A stretch of 64,000 nucleotides of DNA, taken from NCBI RefSeq assembly GCF_030252345.1, contig NZ_CP126980.1:1201501-1265500 (forward strand). Reading direction: 5' to 3'. The notes under the pieces are model-generated. The model searched no databases. It had not been told where the DNA came from and worked only from the letters and a program-made list of their open reading frames with translations. The stretch is from Actinoplanes oblitus (GTDB taxonomy: Bacteria > Actinomycetota > Actinomycetes > Mycobacteriales > Micromonosporaceae). A program made the translations under genes and the position numbers. Below, in pieces: positions 42,231 through 50,321 of the stretch; the first letter of the stretch is position 1, and each line of letters begins with the position of its first letter.

Positions 42231-42330
42231 GGGTTCGACCCTGACGACATCGTTGCGTCCCGGGCGTACGTTGGGTCCGGCGCGGCGGTCGCCGCGCGGC
42301 CGGAAGTGCCACGAGGACGGGGTGTGATCC

Positions 42331-43407
42331 ATGACCACCGACGAGGAGAACCGACCGGTACGCCGCCGGGTGACGCTGACCGGGATCAGCTCGCGGGCCT
42401 GGGAGCATCCGGCCGACCGGGGCGCGCTGACCGCCCTGCGGGAGCTGCGCGGCTTCGACGACGTGGTGAAGACGTTCTTCGGGATGTGGAACGAGCGCGG
42501 CTTCCGGCTGGCCTACCTGGCCGGCTCGATCCGCGTCGACCACCGGCAGTACCCGCGGGTCTACCAGCGTTTCACCGAGGCGGCCAGCACGCTGGACATC
42601 GCCGAGCTGCCCGAGCTCTACGTGAGCCAGTCGCCGATCATCAACGGTTCCGCGATCGGCCTGGACAAGCCGTTCATCGTGATCACCACGGGCGCGGTGG
42701 AGAAACTCGACGACGACGAGCTGCGTGCCATGCTCGGGCACGAGCTGGGCCACGTGCGCAGCGGGCACGCCGTCTACAAGACCATCATGATGATCCTGAC
42801 CGGCTGGGCGGCGAACATCAGCTGGATCCCGGTGGGTGTCATCGCGCTGCGGGCGATCATCGCGGCGATGCTGGAGTGGTGGCGCAAGGCGGAGCTCTCC
42901 GCCGACCGGGCCGGTCTGCTCGCCGGGCAGGACCCGGCCGCCTCGCTGCGGCTGCTGATGAAACTGGCCGGTGGCGGCGACCTGTCGCAGATCGACACCA
43001 CGGCGTTCCTGGAGCAGGCCGCGGAGTACGAGGGCGGTGGTGACCTGCGGGACAGCATCCACAAGATCGGGATGACCGCGTGGAGCACCCACCCGTTCCC
43101 GGTCGCCCGGGCCGCCGAGCTGCGCAAGTGGATCGACTCGGGGGCGTACGCGCAGATTCTCGGTGGTGACTACCCGCGGCGTGACTCGGACGGGGACGCC
43201 TCGGTCACCGAGGACGTCAAGGCCGCCGCGAAATCGTATCGGGACGACTTCGCCAACTCGCAGGATCCGCTGGTCGGCCTGATCCGGCGGTTCGGCGACG
43301 GCGCCACCGACATGGCCGGCTCGGCCGCCGGGCGGGCGATGAACTGGGCGAGCGAGGCCCGCCGCCGGGCCCGCGGCGACGGTAACAGCGACGGCGAAGC
43401 CAACTGA
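42331..43407 (+). CDS. M48-family metalloprotease (HtpX-like)
   Basis: A 358-residue protein with the zinc site HELGH at about residue 136 (MLGHELGHVRSGHAVYK) and the third ligand Glu in AELSADRAG about 50 residues later. Two hydrophobic segments between the motifs (IMMILTGWAANISWIPVGVIALR) place it in the membrane. HtpX-like peptidases degrade misfolded membrane proteins. The C-terminal part has no extra domain. No obvious operon partner. Confidence 0.9.
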   Translation: MTTDEENRPVRRRVTLTGISSRAWEHPADRGALTALRELRGFDDVVKTFFGMWNERGFRLAYLAGSIRVDHRQYPRVYQRFTEAASTLDIAELPELYVSQSPIINGSAIGLDKPFIVITTGAVEKLDDDELRAMLGHELGHVRSGHAVYKTIMMILTGWAANISWIPVGVIALRAIIAAMLEWWRKAELSADRAGLLAGQDPAASLRLLMKLAGGGDLSQIDTTAFLEQAAEYEGGGDLRDSIHKIGMTAWSTHPFPVARAAELRKWIDSGAYAQILGGDYPRRDSDGDASVTEDVKAAAKSYRDDFANSQDPLVGLIRRFGDGATDMAGSAAGRAMNWASEARRRARGDGNSDGEAN

Positions 43408-43446
43408 TCGCGAAATCTGTCGGGGGACGGTTCTACGATCGGGCGC

Positions 43447-44799
43447 ATGAGCCTTACTGAATCCGAACTGCGCGCCAAAATCGCGCAGGAGATGCCCGGT
43501 GTCCGCGCCGACCTGGAACGGTTGGTGCGGATCCCGGGCGTCGCCTTCGAGGGTTTCGATCACGCGCACGTGGAGCGCTCCGCCGAGGCGGTCGCCGAGC
43601 TGCTGCGGGGTTGCGGCCTCGACACGCAGATCGTGCGGCACGGCGGCCAGCCCGCGGTGATCGGTCGCAAGCCGGCCCCGCCCGGCGCACCCACCGTGCT
43701 GCTCTATGCCCACCACGACGTCCAACCGGCCGGTGACCCCGCGCTCTGGGCCAGCGACCCGTTCGAGCCGGTCGAGCGGGACGGCCGGCTCTACGGCCGC
43801 GGCGCCGCCGACGACAAGGCCGGCGTGATGGCGCACGTGGCGGCGCTGCGCGCTTTCGGCGACCAGCTGCCGGTCGGCGTGGTGGTCTTCGTCGAGGGCG
43901 AGGAGGAGTACGGCTCGGATTCCCTCGACGCGATCATCCAGGCCCACCTGGACGAGTTGCGCTCCGACGTGATCGTGATCGCCGACTCCGGCAACTGGGA
44001 CATCGGCACGCCTGCCCTGACCACCTCGCTGCGCGGCCTGGTCAACCTGTTCGTCGAGGTCAAGGTGCTCAAGAGCGCCGTGCACAGCGGCATGTTCGGC
44101 GGTGCCGTGCCGGATGCGCTGATGGCCCTGTCCCGGCTGCTCAGCACGCTGCACGACGACGACGGCGAGGTCGCGGTCGGCGGCCTGGTCGGCCGCGAGG
44201 GCGCCAGCGTCGACTACCCCGAGGAGCGGTTCCGCCACGAGGCCGGGATGCTCGACGGCGTCGGCCTGGTCGGCCGTGGCACCATCACCGACCGGATCTG
44301 GACCAAGCCCTCGATCTCCGTGCTCGGCATCGACGCGCCGCGCACCCTGGAGGCCGCCAACGCCCTGCAGGCCACGGCGAAAGCCAAGATCGGCATCCGG
44401 GTCGCTCCCGGCGATGACCCCAAGTCGGTGTACGCGGCGGTCAAGAGCCACCTGGAGAAAAACGCCCCGTGGGGCGCGCACGTCGAGGTGACCCTGGAGA
44501 GCGACGGCGACCCATGCGTGATCGACGCGACGGGTGCCGGTTTCGAGGCGGCCCGCGCCGCGTTCCGGTCGGCGTGGGACGGCGTCGAGCCGGTCGACAT
44601 GGGCATCGGCGGCTCGATCCCGTTCATCGCCACCTTCCAGGAGCTGTTCCCCGGCGCGACGATCCTTGTCACCGGCGTGGAGGACCCGCACTCGGCCGCG
44701 CACGGGCCGAACGAGAGCCTGCACCTGGGCGAGTTCGAGCGGGTCTGCGTGGCCGAGGTGCTGCTGCTCAAGAACGTCGCGGAGACCCTGGCGAAATGA
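43447..44799 (+). CDS. M20/M25/M40 family dipeptidase
   Basis: A 450-residue cytoplasmic metallopeptidase: first zinc ligand His in LLYAHHDVQPAG, Asp in YGRGAADDKAGV, catalytic base and bridging Glu in EGEEEYGS, and the final His in EDPHSAAHGPNE. The VKSAVHSGMFGG segment is the lid-domain motif with a catalytic His. Matches the carnosinase-like/PepV-related dipeptidase group. It reads directly into the flavin monooxygenase gene after 18 bp. Confidence 0.93.
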   Translation: MSLTESELRAKIAQEMPGVRADLERLVRIPGVAFEGFDHAHVERSAEAVAELLRGCGLDTQIVRHGGQPAVIGRKPAPPGAPTVLLYAHHDVQPAGDPALWASDPFEPVERDGRLYGRGAADDKAGVMAHVAALRAFGDQLPVGVVVFVEGEEEYGSDSLDAIIQAHLDELRSDVIVIADSGNWDIGTPALTTSLRGLVNLFVEVKVLKSAVHSGMFGGAVPDALMALSRLLSTLHDDDGEVAVGGLVGREGASVDYPEERFRHEAGMLDGVGLVGRGTITDRIWTKPSISVLGIDAPRTLEAANALQATAKAKIGIRVAPGDDPKSVYAAVKSHLEKNAPWGAHVEVTLESDGDPCVIDATGAGFEAARAAFRSAWDGVEPVDMGIGGSIPFIATFQELFPGATILVTGVEDPHSAAHGPNESLHLGEFERVCVAEVLLLKNVAETLAK

Positions 44800-44817
44800 T
44801 CTAGGAGGGAGTCGCTG

Positions 44818-46296
44818 ATGGCCGAGCTGTCGTGTGAGGTCCTCGTGGTGGGTGCCGGCCCGACCGGGCTGATGCTCGCCAACTGGCTCACCCGTCTCGG
44901 GGTCCGGGTGCTCGTGGTGGACGGCAAGGACGGTCCCACCCGCGAGTCCCGGGCGCTCGTGGTCCAGGCGCGCAGCCTGGAGATCTACGATCAGCTCGGC
45001 ATCGGCGACCAGGTCCTCGACGCGGCGTGCCGGGCGGAGGCGCTCTCGCCCGGCACCGGGGCCCGGGTGTTCGGCCGGATCCCGGTCGGCCCGCTCGGGC
45101 AGGGCGTCACGCCGTACCCGTTCCTCGAGGTGCTCGAGCAGAGCCGCAACGAGGAGATCCTCTACGACAACCTGCGCAAACTCGGCGGCGACGTGGTCTG
45201 GGAGACGCCGGTGACGGCAATGACCCAGGTCGAGGAGGGCGTCGAGGCGAAAGTCGGCAACGACACCGTCCGGGCCCGGTTCTGCGTCGGCTGCGACGGG
45301 GCGAGCTCAGCGGTGCGCAAGGCCCGGCGGATCCCCTTCGAGGGCAGCACCAACGCGCACCGGTTCTACGTGCTCGACGCGGCCGCGGCGGCCGGCCTGG
45401 TGACCGGCGCCGTCAACGTGCGGCCCGGCGGCCGGGAGTTCCTGCTGGCGTTCCCGATGCCGGGCCGGGGCAACTGGCGGCTGATCGGCCTGATCCGGGA
45501 CGAGGACGCGGACGGCGTGCTGGACGAGGACGACGTGCGCGAGCGGCTGCGCTCCACCTTCGCGATCACCTTCGACAGGACCCGCTGGTTCGCCACCTAC
45601 CGGGTGCACCATCGCGTCGCCGCGGCGTTCCGGGACGGGCCGTTCTTCCTGGCCGGCGACGCCGGGCACGTGCACTCGCCGGTCGGCGCGCAAGGCATGA
45701 ACACCGGACTCCAGGACGCGCACAACCTGGCCTTCAAACTCGCCGACGTGCTCCAGGGCCGGCGCAAGGACACCTGGCTGGACCGTTACGAGGCGGAGCG
45801 CCGCCCGGTCGCCCGCACGCTGGTGGCCACCACCGACCGGCTCTTCCGGGCGGTCACCTCGGAGCGTCCGGTGGCCCGGGCGCTGCGAGGCGCCGCGATC
45901 CGCCTCGCGGCGCCGGTCGCCGTGCGAGTGCTGCCCCGCACCGCCGGTGGGTCCCGGTTGTTCCAGTACGTCTCGCAGATCCGCATCCACTATCCGATCG
46001 GTCCGGAGGCGCGGACCGCGGACGGCAAGCGTGATCCGGTGGTCGGCCGCCGGCTGCCCTGGACCGGTCGCAACTTCGCGGTGCTGCGCTCCGCCGACTG
46101 GCAGATCCACGGATACGGCGGGGTCGAGGGCACCGAGGCGCCCGACCTCGGCCTGCCGGTCCACATCTTCCCGGCCGCCCCGGCGACGGCCCTGAGACCG
46201 GGATATTTCTACCTGGTCCGGCCCGATGGCTTCGTGGCGTCACGCGCCGAGCCGGCCGAGGCGGAGGTGAAATTCCGGCACGCGATGGCGGTGTGA
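44818..46296 (+). CDS. FAD-dependent aromatic monooxygenase (PheA/TfdB-like)
   Basis: A 492-residue flavoprotein hydroxylase. FAD-binding GxGxxG in VLVVGAGPTGLMLANWL, the DG motif FCVGCDGASSAVRKA, and LAGDAGHVHSPVGAQGMNTGLQDAHNLAFKLA, the GD motif. It hydroxylates a phenolic or polyketide-like substrate with NAD(P)H; rifampicin monooxygenases belong to this family. The C-terminal thioredoxin-like part is present but short. The last codons fall in the first unit of a decayed tandem repeat. Confidence 0.9.
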   Translation: MAELSCEVLVVGAGPTGLMLANWLTRLGVRVLVVDGKDGPTRESRALVVQARSLEIYDQLGIGDQVLDAACRAEALSPGTGARVFGRIPVGPLGQGVTPYPFLEVLEQSRNEEILYDNLRKLGGDVVWETPVTAMTQVEEGVEAKVGNDTVRARFCVGCDGASSAVRKARRIPFEGSTNAHRFYVLDAAAAAGLVTGAVNVRPGGREFLLAFPMPGRGNWRLIGLIRDEDADGVLDEDDVRERLRSTFAITFDRTRWFATYRVHHRVAAAFRDGPFFLAGDAGHVHSPVGAQGMNTGLQDAHNLAFKLADVLQGRRKDTWLDRYEAERRPVARTLVATTDRLFRAVTSERPVARALRGAAIRLAAPVAVRVLPRTAGGSRLFQYVSQIRIHYPIGPEARTADGKRDPVVGRRLPWTGRNFAVLRSADWQIHGYGGVEGTEAPDLGLPVHIFPAAPATALRPGYFYLVRPDGFVASRAEPAEAEVKFRHAMAV

Positions 46297-46385
46297 TGAC
46301 GCGGCCGTGCGATTCCGGCGGCGCTGGCGGTGTGATCGCGGGCGGGTTCTGGAGGTGAGATTCCGACACTCGATGGCCGTGTGAT
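46264..46385 (+). repeat. Three degenerate tandem repeats at the 3' end of the monooxygenase gene
   Basis: Units at 46264-46297 (coding, includes the stop), 46307-46336 and 46352-46385 share GAGGTGA-ATTCCG-CGATGGC-GTGTGAT. The first and third match at 30 of 34 bases. They look like a small tandem duplication of the gene end that has drifted. Confidence 0.65.
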
Positions 46386-46413
46386 CGGGGTTCGGTCCTG
46401 TTAGGATTCGAAC

Positions 46414-46707
46414 ATGCGTTCGATAACCGCAGTTCCGCCGGGCAGCGTCGGGCGGGTGAAACCCGCTGGTCCGCGCGCCACTTTGGATCGGCTTCGGACT
46501 CGCGATCGGATCGAGTCGATCGCGCGGCTGCGCGCCGCGGTCCGGGCCCTGGGGGACGTCGATGTCTCCGGGTGGGACGACACCACCCTCACCGAGCATC
46601 TCGACGAGCTTTCCCAGGCGTTGTGCGGCATCGACGCCGAGCTGACCAGGGTTGCCGAGGCGGTCCGTGCCCGCGGTTTCCGCATCGACGAGCCGAGAGC
46701 GGCGTGA
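46414..46707 (+). CDS. Small protein resembling the start of a DUF222/HNH protein (possible relic)
   Basis: A 97-residue protein. RLRAAVRALGDVDVSGWDDTTLTEHLDELSQALCGIDAELTRVAEAVRARGF (positions about 39-90) has the spacing of the DUF222 N-terminal region of 13E12-repeat HNH endonuclease-like proteins, but the frame stops before the HNH domain. It could be a remnant or an independent helical protein. No clear ribosome site. Confidence 0.5.
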   Translation: MRSITAVPPGSVGRVKPAGPRATLDRLRTRDRIESIARLRAAVRALGDVDVSGWDDTTLTEHLDELSQALCGIDAELTRVAEAVRARGFRIDEPRAA

Positions 46708-47187
46708 CCACCGGAGGTGCATGATCGCCGGCCGCGCGAGGGACCGGGAAAATCAAGATCAAATGCTTCATGTGCGCACGTCCGCTGGGGTTCGGACCGC
46801 ATGCTCCCGCGCGGGCCGAGGGCGGCGATCTGGCCGCTGCGCGTCCAAAGCGATCGCCACCCTCTTCATTGTCCGTGGGCGGTCACGGTCAAACCGCAAC
46901 GTCAAACCCCGGTCGAGCCGTGGCGTCAAGCGGCGGCGCGTTGGTTGCAGCGTCGAGCGGTGGCGTTGAGCGGTTGGGTCGGTGGCGGCGTTGAGCGGTG
47001 GCGTCGAGCGGTGGCGGCGTCGGGTGCGGGCGTTGAGCGGCGTCGAGTGGTGGCGTCAAGTGCGGCGTTGAGCGGTGGCGGCGTTGAGCGGTGATGTTGG
47101 ATGCGGCGTTGAGTGGTGGCGTCGATTGCGGGGCGGAACCGTGGCGTCGGGGCACCGGGCGGTGGCTGCCGCTGCGAGGATGGATCT
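46708..47187. repeat. Degenerate minisatellite upstream of the DNA ligase gene
   Basis: About 480 bp without a supported gene. Between about 46915 and 47140 the unit GGCGTTGAGCGGTGGCG or close variants (GGCGTCGAGCGGTGGCG, GGCGTTGAGTGGTGGCG) recurs roughly ten times in one orientation with small gaps. All six frames are low-complexity here. The first part (46708-46914) is ordinary intergenic DNA. Confidence 0.75.
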
Positions 47188-48738
47188 ATGCGGTTCGTAG
47201 ACATTGCCGCGACCTCGGCCGCGGTCGCCGCGACGGGCGGGCGGAAGGCGAAGATCGAGCTGCTGGCTGACGCGCTGCGCCGGCTGGAGCCGGACGAGAT
47301 CGCTGCCGGTTCCGCCTATCTCGCCGGTGAGCTGCGGCAACGGCAGACCGGGGTGGGTTATGCCGGGCTGCGTACCCGGCCGGCGCCGGCCCTGGAGCCG
47401 ACCCTGACCGTCGCCGCGGTCGACGCGGCGATCGCCGAGATCGCCACGGTGTCCGGCACCGGGTCACAGGCGCGCCGCCGGGAGTTACTGGGGGCGCTGT
47501 TCGGGGTGGCCACCGCCGACGAGCAGCGACTGCTGGTCGGCCTGTTCGGCGGCGAGCTGCGGCAGGGCGCGCAGGCCGGACTGCTGGCCGAGGCGGTCGC
47601 GGTGGCCGCCGGGGTGCCGGTCGCCGCCGTACGCAGAGCCCTTCTTCTCTCCGGTGATCTCAAGCAGGTCGCGGTCGCCGCGCTGAGCGGCGGTGCCGCC
47701 ACGCTCGCCGGCATCAGCCTGCGGGTCGGTACCCCGCTCACCCCGATGCTCGCGCAGAGCGCCCCGGACGTCGGCGCGGCGCTGCTGGCCACCGGCGCCC
47801 CGGCGGTGATCGACACCAAGCTCGACGGCATCCGGATCCAGGTGCACCGCTCCGGTGACGAGGTGGCCGTCTTCACCCGCAGCCTCGACGACATCACCGC
47901 GCGGCTGCCCGAGGTGGTGGCGGCGGTCCGGGCGCTGCCGCTACGCGAGGTGGTGCTCGACGGCGAGGCGATGGCGCTCGACGAGCAGGGCCGGCCGCGG
48001 CCGTTCCAGGAGACGTCGAGCCGCGCCGCGACCAGGGCGAAAAGCAACCCGCTGGCGCTGGTGCCGTACTTTTTCGATCTTCTGCATCTGGATGGCGCCG
48101 ACCTGCTGGACGAGCCGGGCCGGGTGCGCTGGGCGGCGCTGGCCGACGCGCTGCCGGCCGAGTTGATCGTCGGGCGGGAGACGGTCGAGACCGAGGAGCA
48201 GGCGGCCGCCGTGTTCGCCGCCGCCCTGGCCGCCGGGCAGGAGGGCGTCGTGGTCAAGGCGCCCGAGGCACCCTACGACGTGGGCCGCCGTGGTGCCGCC
48301 TGGGTGAAGGTGAAACCCCGGCACACCCTGGACCTTGTGGTGCTGGCCGTCGAGTGGGGACACGGGCGGCGCAAGGGCTGGCTGTCCAACCTGCACCTGG
48401 GCGCCCGCGATCCGGAGACCGGCGGCTTCGTGATGCTCGGCAAGACGTTCAAGGGGCTCACCGACGAGTTGCTGCGCTGGCAGACCGAGCGGTTCAAGGA
48501 ACTGGCCGTCGAGGACGACGGCTGGGTGGTGCGGGTGCGGCCGGAGCAGGTGGTGGAGATCGCGTTCGACGGGGTGCAGACGTCGCCGCGGTACCCGGGC
48601 GGGGTGGCGCTGCGGTTCGCCCGGGTGCTGCGCTACCGGGACGACAAGCGGGCGGCGGAGGCGGACACCATCGACGCGGTCCGGTCGATCGGTGTCACAG
48701 GGCAGCCAGACTCCGGACGTAATTCACCTGCTGATTGA
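47188..48738 (+). CDS. ATP-dependent DNA ligase
   Basis: A 516-residue ligase. An N-terminal helical DNA-binding domain (1-200) precedes the adenylation domain with active-site Lys in DTKLDGIRIQVHR (motif I), VLDGEAMA (motif III), VPYFFDLLHLDG (motif IIIa), EGVVVKAPEAPYDVGRRGAAWVKVKPR (motifs IV-V) and a C-terminal OB domain. It resembles mycobacterial LigB; it seals nicks using ATP and is usually non-essential beside LigA. ATG 47188 has GAGGA upstream. Its end overlaps the convergent gene by 44 bp. Confidence 0.94.
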   Translation: MRFVDIAATSAAVAATGGRKAKIELLADALRRLEPDEIAAGSAYLAGELRQRQTGVGYAGLRTRPAPALEPTLTVAAVDAAIAEIATVSGTGSQARRRELLGALFGVATADEQRLLVGLFGGELRQGAQAGLLAEAVAVAAGVPVAAVRRALLLSGDLKQVAVAALSGGAATLAGISLRVGTPLTPMLAQSAPDVGAALLATGAPAVIDTKLDGIRIQVHRSGDEVAVFTRSLDDITARLPEVVAAVRALPLREVVLDGEAMALDEQGRPRPFQETSSRAATRAKSNPLALVPYFFDLLHLDGADLLDEPGRVRWAALADALPAELIVGRETVETEEQAAAVFAAALAAGQEGVVVKAPEAPYDVGRRGAAWVKVKPRHTLDLVVLAVEWGHGRRKGWLSNLHLGARDPETGGFVMLGKTFKGLTDELLRWQTERFKELAVEDDGWVVRVRPEQVVEIAFDGVQTSPRYPGGVALRFARVLRYRDDKRAAEADTIDAVRSIGVTGQPDSGRNSPAD

Positions 48739-49294
48739 TGGTGATCACGTCCCGCTCGTGGTGGGTGGGGATGCGGGCGACGTACTGCCTCGGGCCGCTG
48801 GTGACGGTGACCTGCACGCTGCCCTGCGGCACCGACTCCTTGACCAGGAAGAGCAGCAGGCTGAACCCGGCGGTGAAGCAGACCCCGGCGACGCCGACGA
48901 TCTTGGCCCAGGCCGGGGTGCGTCGCTGGGTCACCCAGAAGTCGTTGACCTGCCACTGCGAGCCGGACAGCGGGAAGTCGCCGGCCGGGGTGCGGATCAC
49001 CGACGAGGTGATCTCGATCTCGGCGATCTGGACGATCACCGGACCGGAGGCGTAAGGCTCGGGATCGGCCGGGACCTGCGCAGCGGCGCCGGCAGCGCTC
49101 GGCGGCACCGCCGGAAAACCGGTGGGGCTCGGCGGCGCTGAGGGGTAGCCGGTGGAGCTCGGCGGGACTGCGGGGTAGCCGGTAGGGCTCGGTGGGGCCG
49201 GGGCAGGTGCGGGCGGCGGCGTGGCGGGGCTCGACGGCGGGCCGGGCGGGGCCGGCGCGGGGGTGCCCCAGGGATCGTCCGGCGGGAAGGTCAT
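48695..49294 (-). CDS. Proline-rich single-pass membrane protein
   Basis: A 199-residue protein. Residues 1-75 contain repeated (S/T)PTG(Y/F)PAVPPS units; about 80-125 form a beta-rich segment (VIVQIAEIEITSSVIRTPAGDFPL and QWQVNDFWVTQRR); one TM helix at about 132-152 is followed by a C-terminal 45-residue tail with many Val/Thr. DUF6232-like proteins in actinobacteria have such a layout, but I am not sure of the assignment. Possibly envelope-associated. The last 44 bases overlap the ligase gene. Confidence 0.75.
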   Translation of the reverse strand: MTFPPDDPWGTPAPAPPGPPSSPATPPPAPAPAPPSPTGYPAVPPSSTGYPSAPPSPTGFPAVPPSAAGAAAQVPADPEPYASGPVIVQIAEIEITSSVIRTPAGDFPLSGSQWQVNDFWVTQRRTPAWAKIVGVAGVCFTAGFSLLLFLVKESVPQGSVQVTVTSGPRQYVARIPTHHERDVITINQQVNYVRSLAAL

Positions 49295-49304
49295 GCTCCG
49301 GACA

Positions 49305-50210
49305 TTAATCCGCGCCGTTCTGCGCCGCGAGCCTGCGGTCGGCCTCGTCGACCCGGTCCACCGGCTGTTTCGCGGCCTTGCGCTGGTCGGCGGCGGCCAC
49401 CCGGTCGCGCGGACGCTCGGTGGGGCCGTCCGGGGCGGCCCGCTCGCCCGGCGGGGTGTTCGCGCCGTGCGCCTCCCGGCGGGCCTGGTAGCCGTAGAGC
49501 AGCAGGGCCATCACCGAGAACAGCCACCACTGGACCGCGTACCCGCCGTTCTGCCAGGCGTCCTCGTGCTCGATCGGCACCGGGACGAAGGCCGGATCGT
49601 TGGCCGGGGTCTGCGAGGTGACGAGCACATACGCCCCATAGACCGGGAAGGGCAGCTCGCCGGCGAGCCGGGGCAGGTTCAGCCGCCGGGTGTCCAGCCG
49701 GCCGTCCCGTCGCTCGACCGGGGCAGGTCGGCTTTCCGACAGGTGAACCTTGCCGACCACTGTCACCTCACCGGCCGGGGCGGCCGGAGCCTGCGGGCCG
49801 GCCAGTGCACCATCCGCCGCCGGTGGCACCCAGCCCCGGTCGATCAGCACCGCCGCGCCGTCGGCCAGCACCAGCGGCGTGAGAATCTCGAAACCCACCT
49901 CGCCGTTCACCGTGCGACCCCGGGCCTGGATCTCGTGAGCCGGGTCGTAGCGCCCGGTGACGGTGACCTTTGTCCAGGCCAGCGACTTGCCGGGGGAGGC
50001 GCCGGCGGTGCCCGGGGCGGTCGGCGCGGCCAGGACCGAGGTCAGCGGAACGGCCTGGACGGAATCCGCGGCATCGATCCTCATATTGATCTCGTGGCGC
50101 TCGTGGTACCGGTGGAGCTGCCAGTTGCCGAGCAGCACCATGATCACTGAGGCGACCACGGCCAGGACGGCGGCGCCCAGCCAGCGCGGGGTAAGCAGGA
50201 ACCGGTACAC
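49305..50210 (-). CDS. SURF1 family protein
   Basis: A 301-residue membrane protein with an N-terminal TM helix (about 8-27; RFLLTPRWLGAAVLAVVASVIMVLLGNWQLHRY is the family signature) and a second near residue 230 (NGGYAVQWWLFSVMALLLYGY). SURF1 proteins help insert haem a into cytochrome c oxidase of the aerobic chain. The long C-terminal tail is Arg/Ala-rich. It ends 10 bp before the start of the Pro-rich protein gene and may be co-transcribed. Confidence 0.92.
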   Translation of the reverse strand: MYRFLLTPRWLGAAVLAVVASVIMVLLGNWQLHRYHERHEINMRIDAADSVQAVPLTSVLAAPTAPGTAGASPGKSLAWTKVTVTGRYDPAHEIQARGRTVNGEVGFEILTPLVLADGAAVLIDRGWVPPAADGALAGPQAPAAPAGEVTVVGKVHLSESRPAPVERRDGRLDTRRLNLPRLAGELPFPVYGAYVLVTSQTPANDPAFVPVPIEHEDAWQNGGYAVQWWLFSVMALLLYGYQARREAHGANTPPGERAAPDGPTERPRDRVAAADQRKAAKQPVDRVDEADRRLAAQNGAD

Positions 50211-50321
50211 CCCCCGAGGCTACCCGGCGAGGCGGTAGCCTCCGCCGCAGCCGGGTACTGTGCGAACTTCCGGCGGCCAATACCACGTGACCGCCGGTCC
50301 GCGTAACCCTCGGGGGAGACA

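Noticed and set aside
42070..44724. 884-codon minus-strand frame
   Set aside because: Antisense to M48 and M20 peptidase genes; no family resemblance.
46915..47140. CRISPR-like array
   Set aside because: Repeats are short, directly adjacent and degenerate with no unique spacers; fits a minisatellite.
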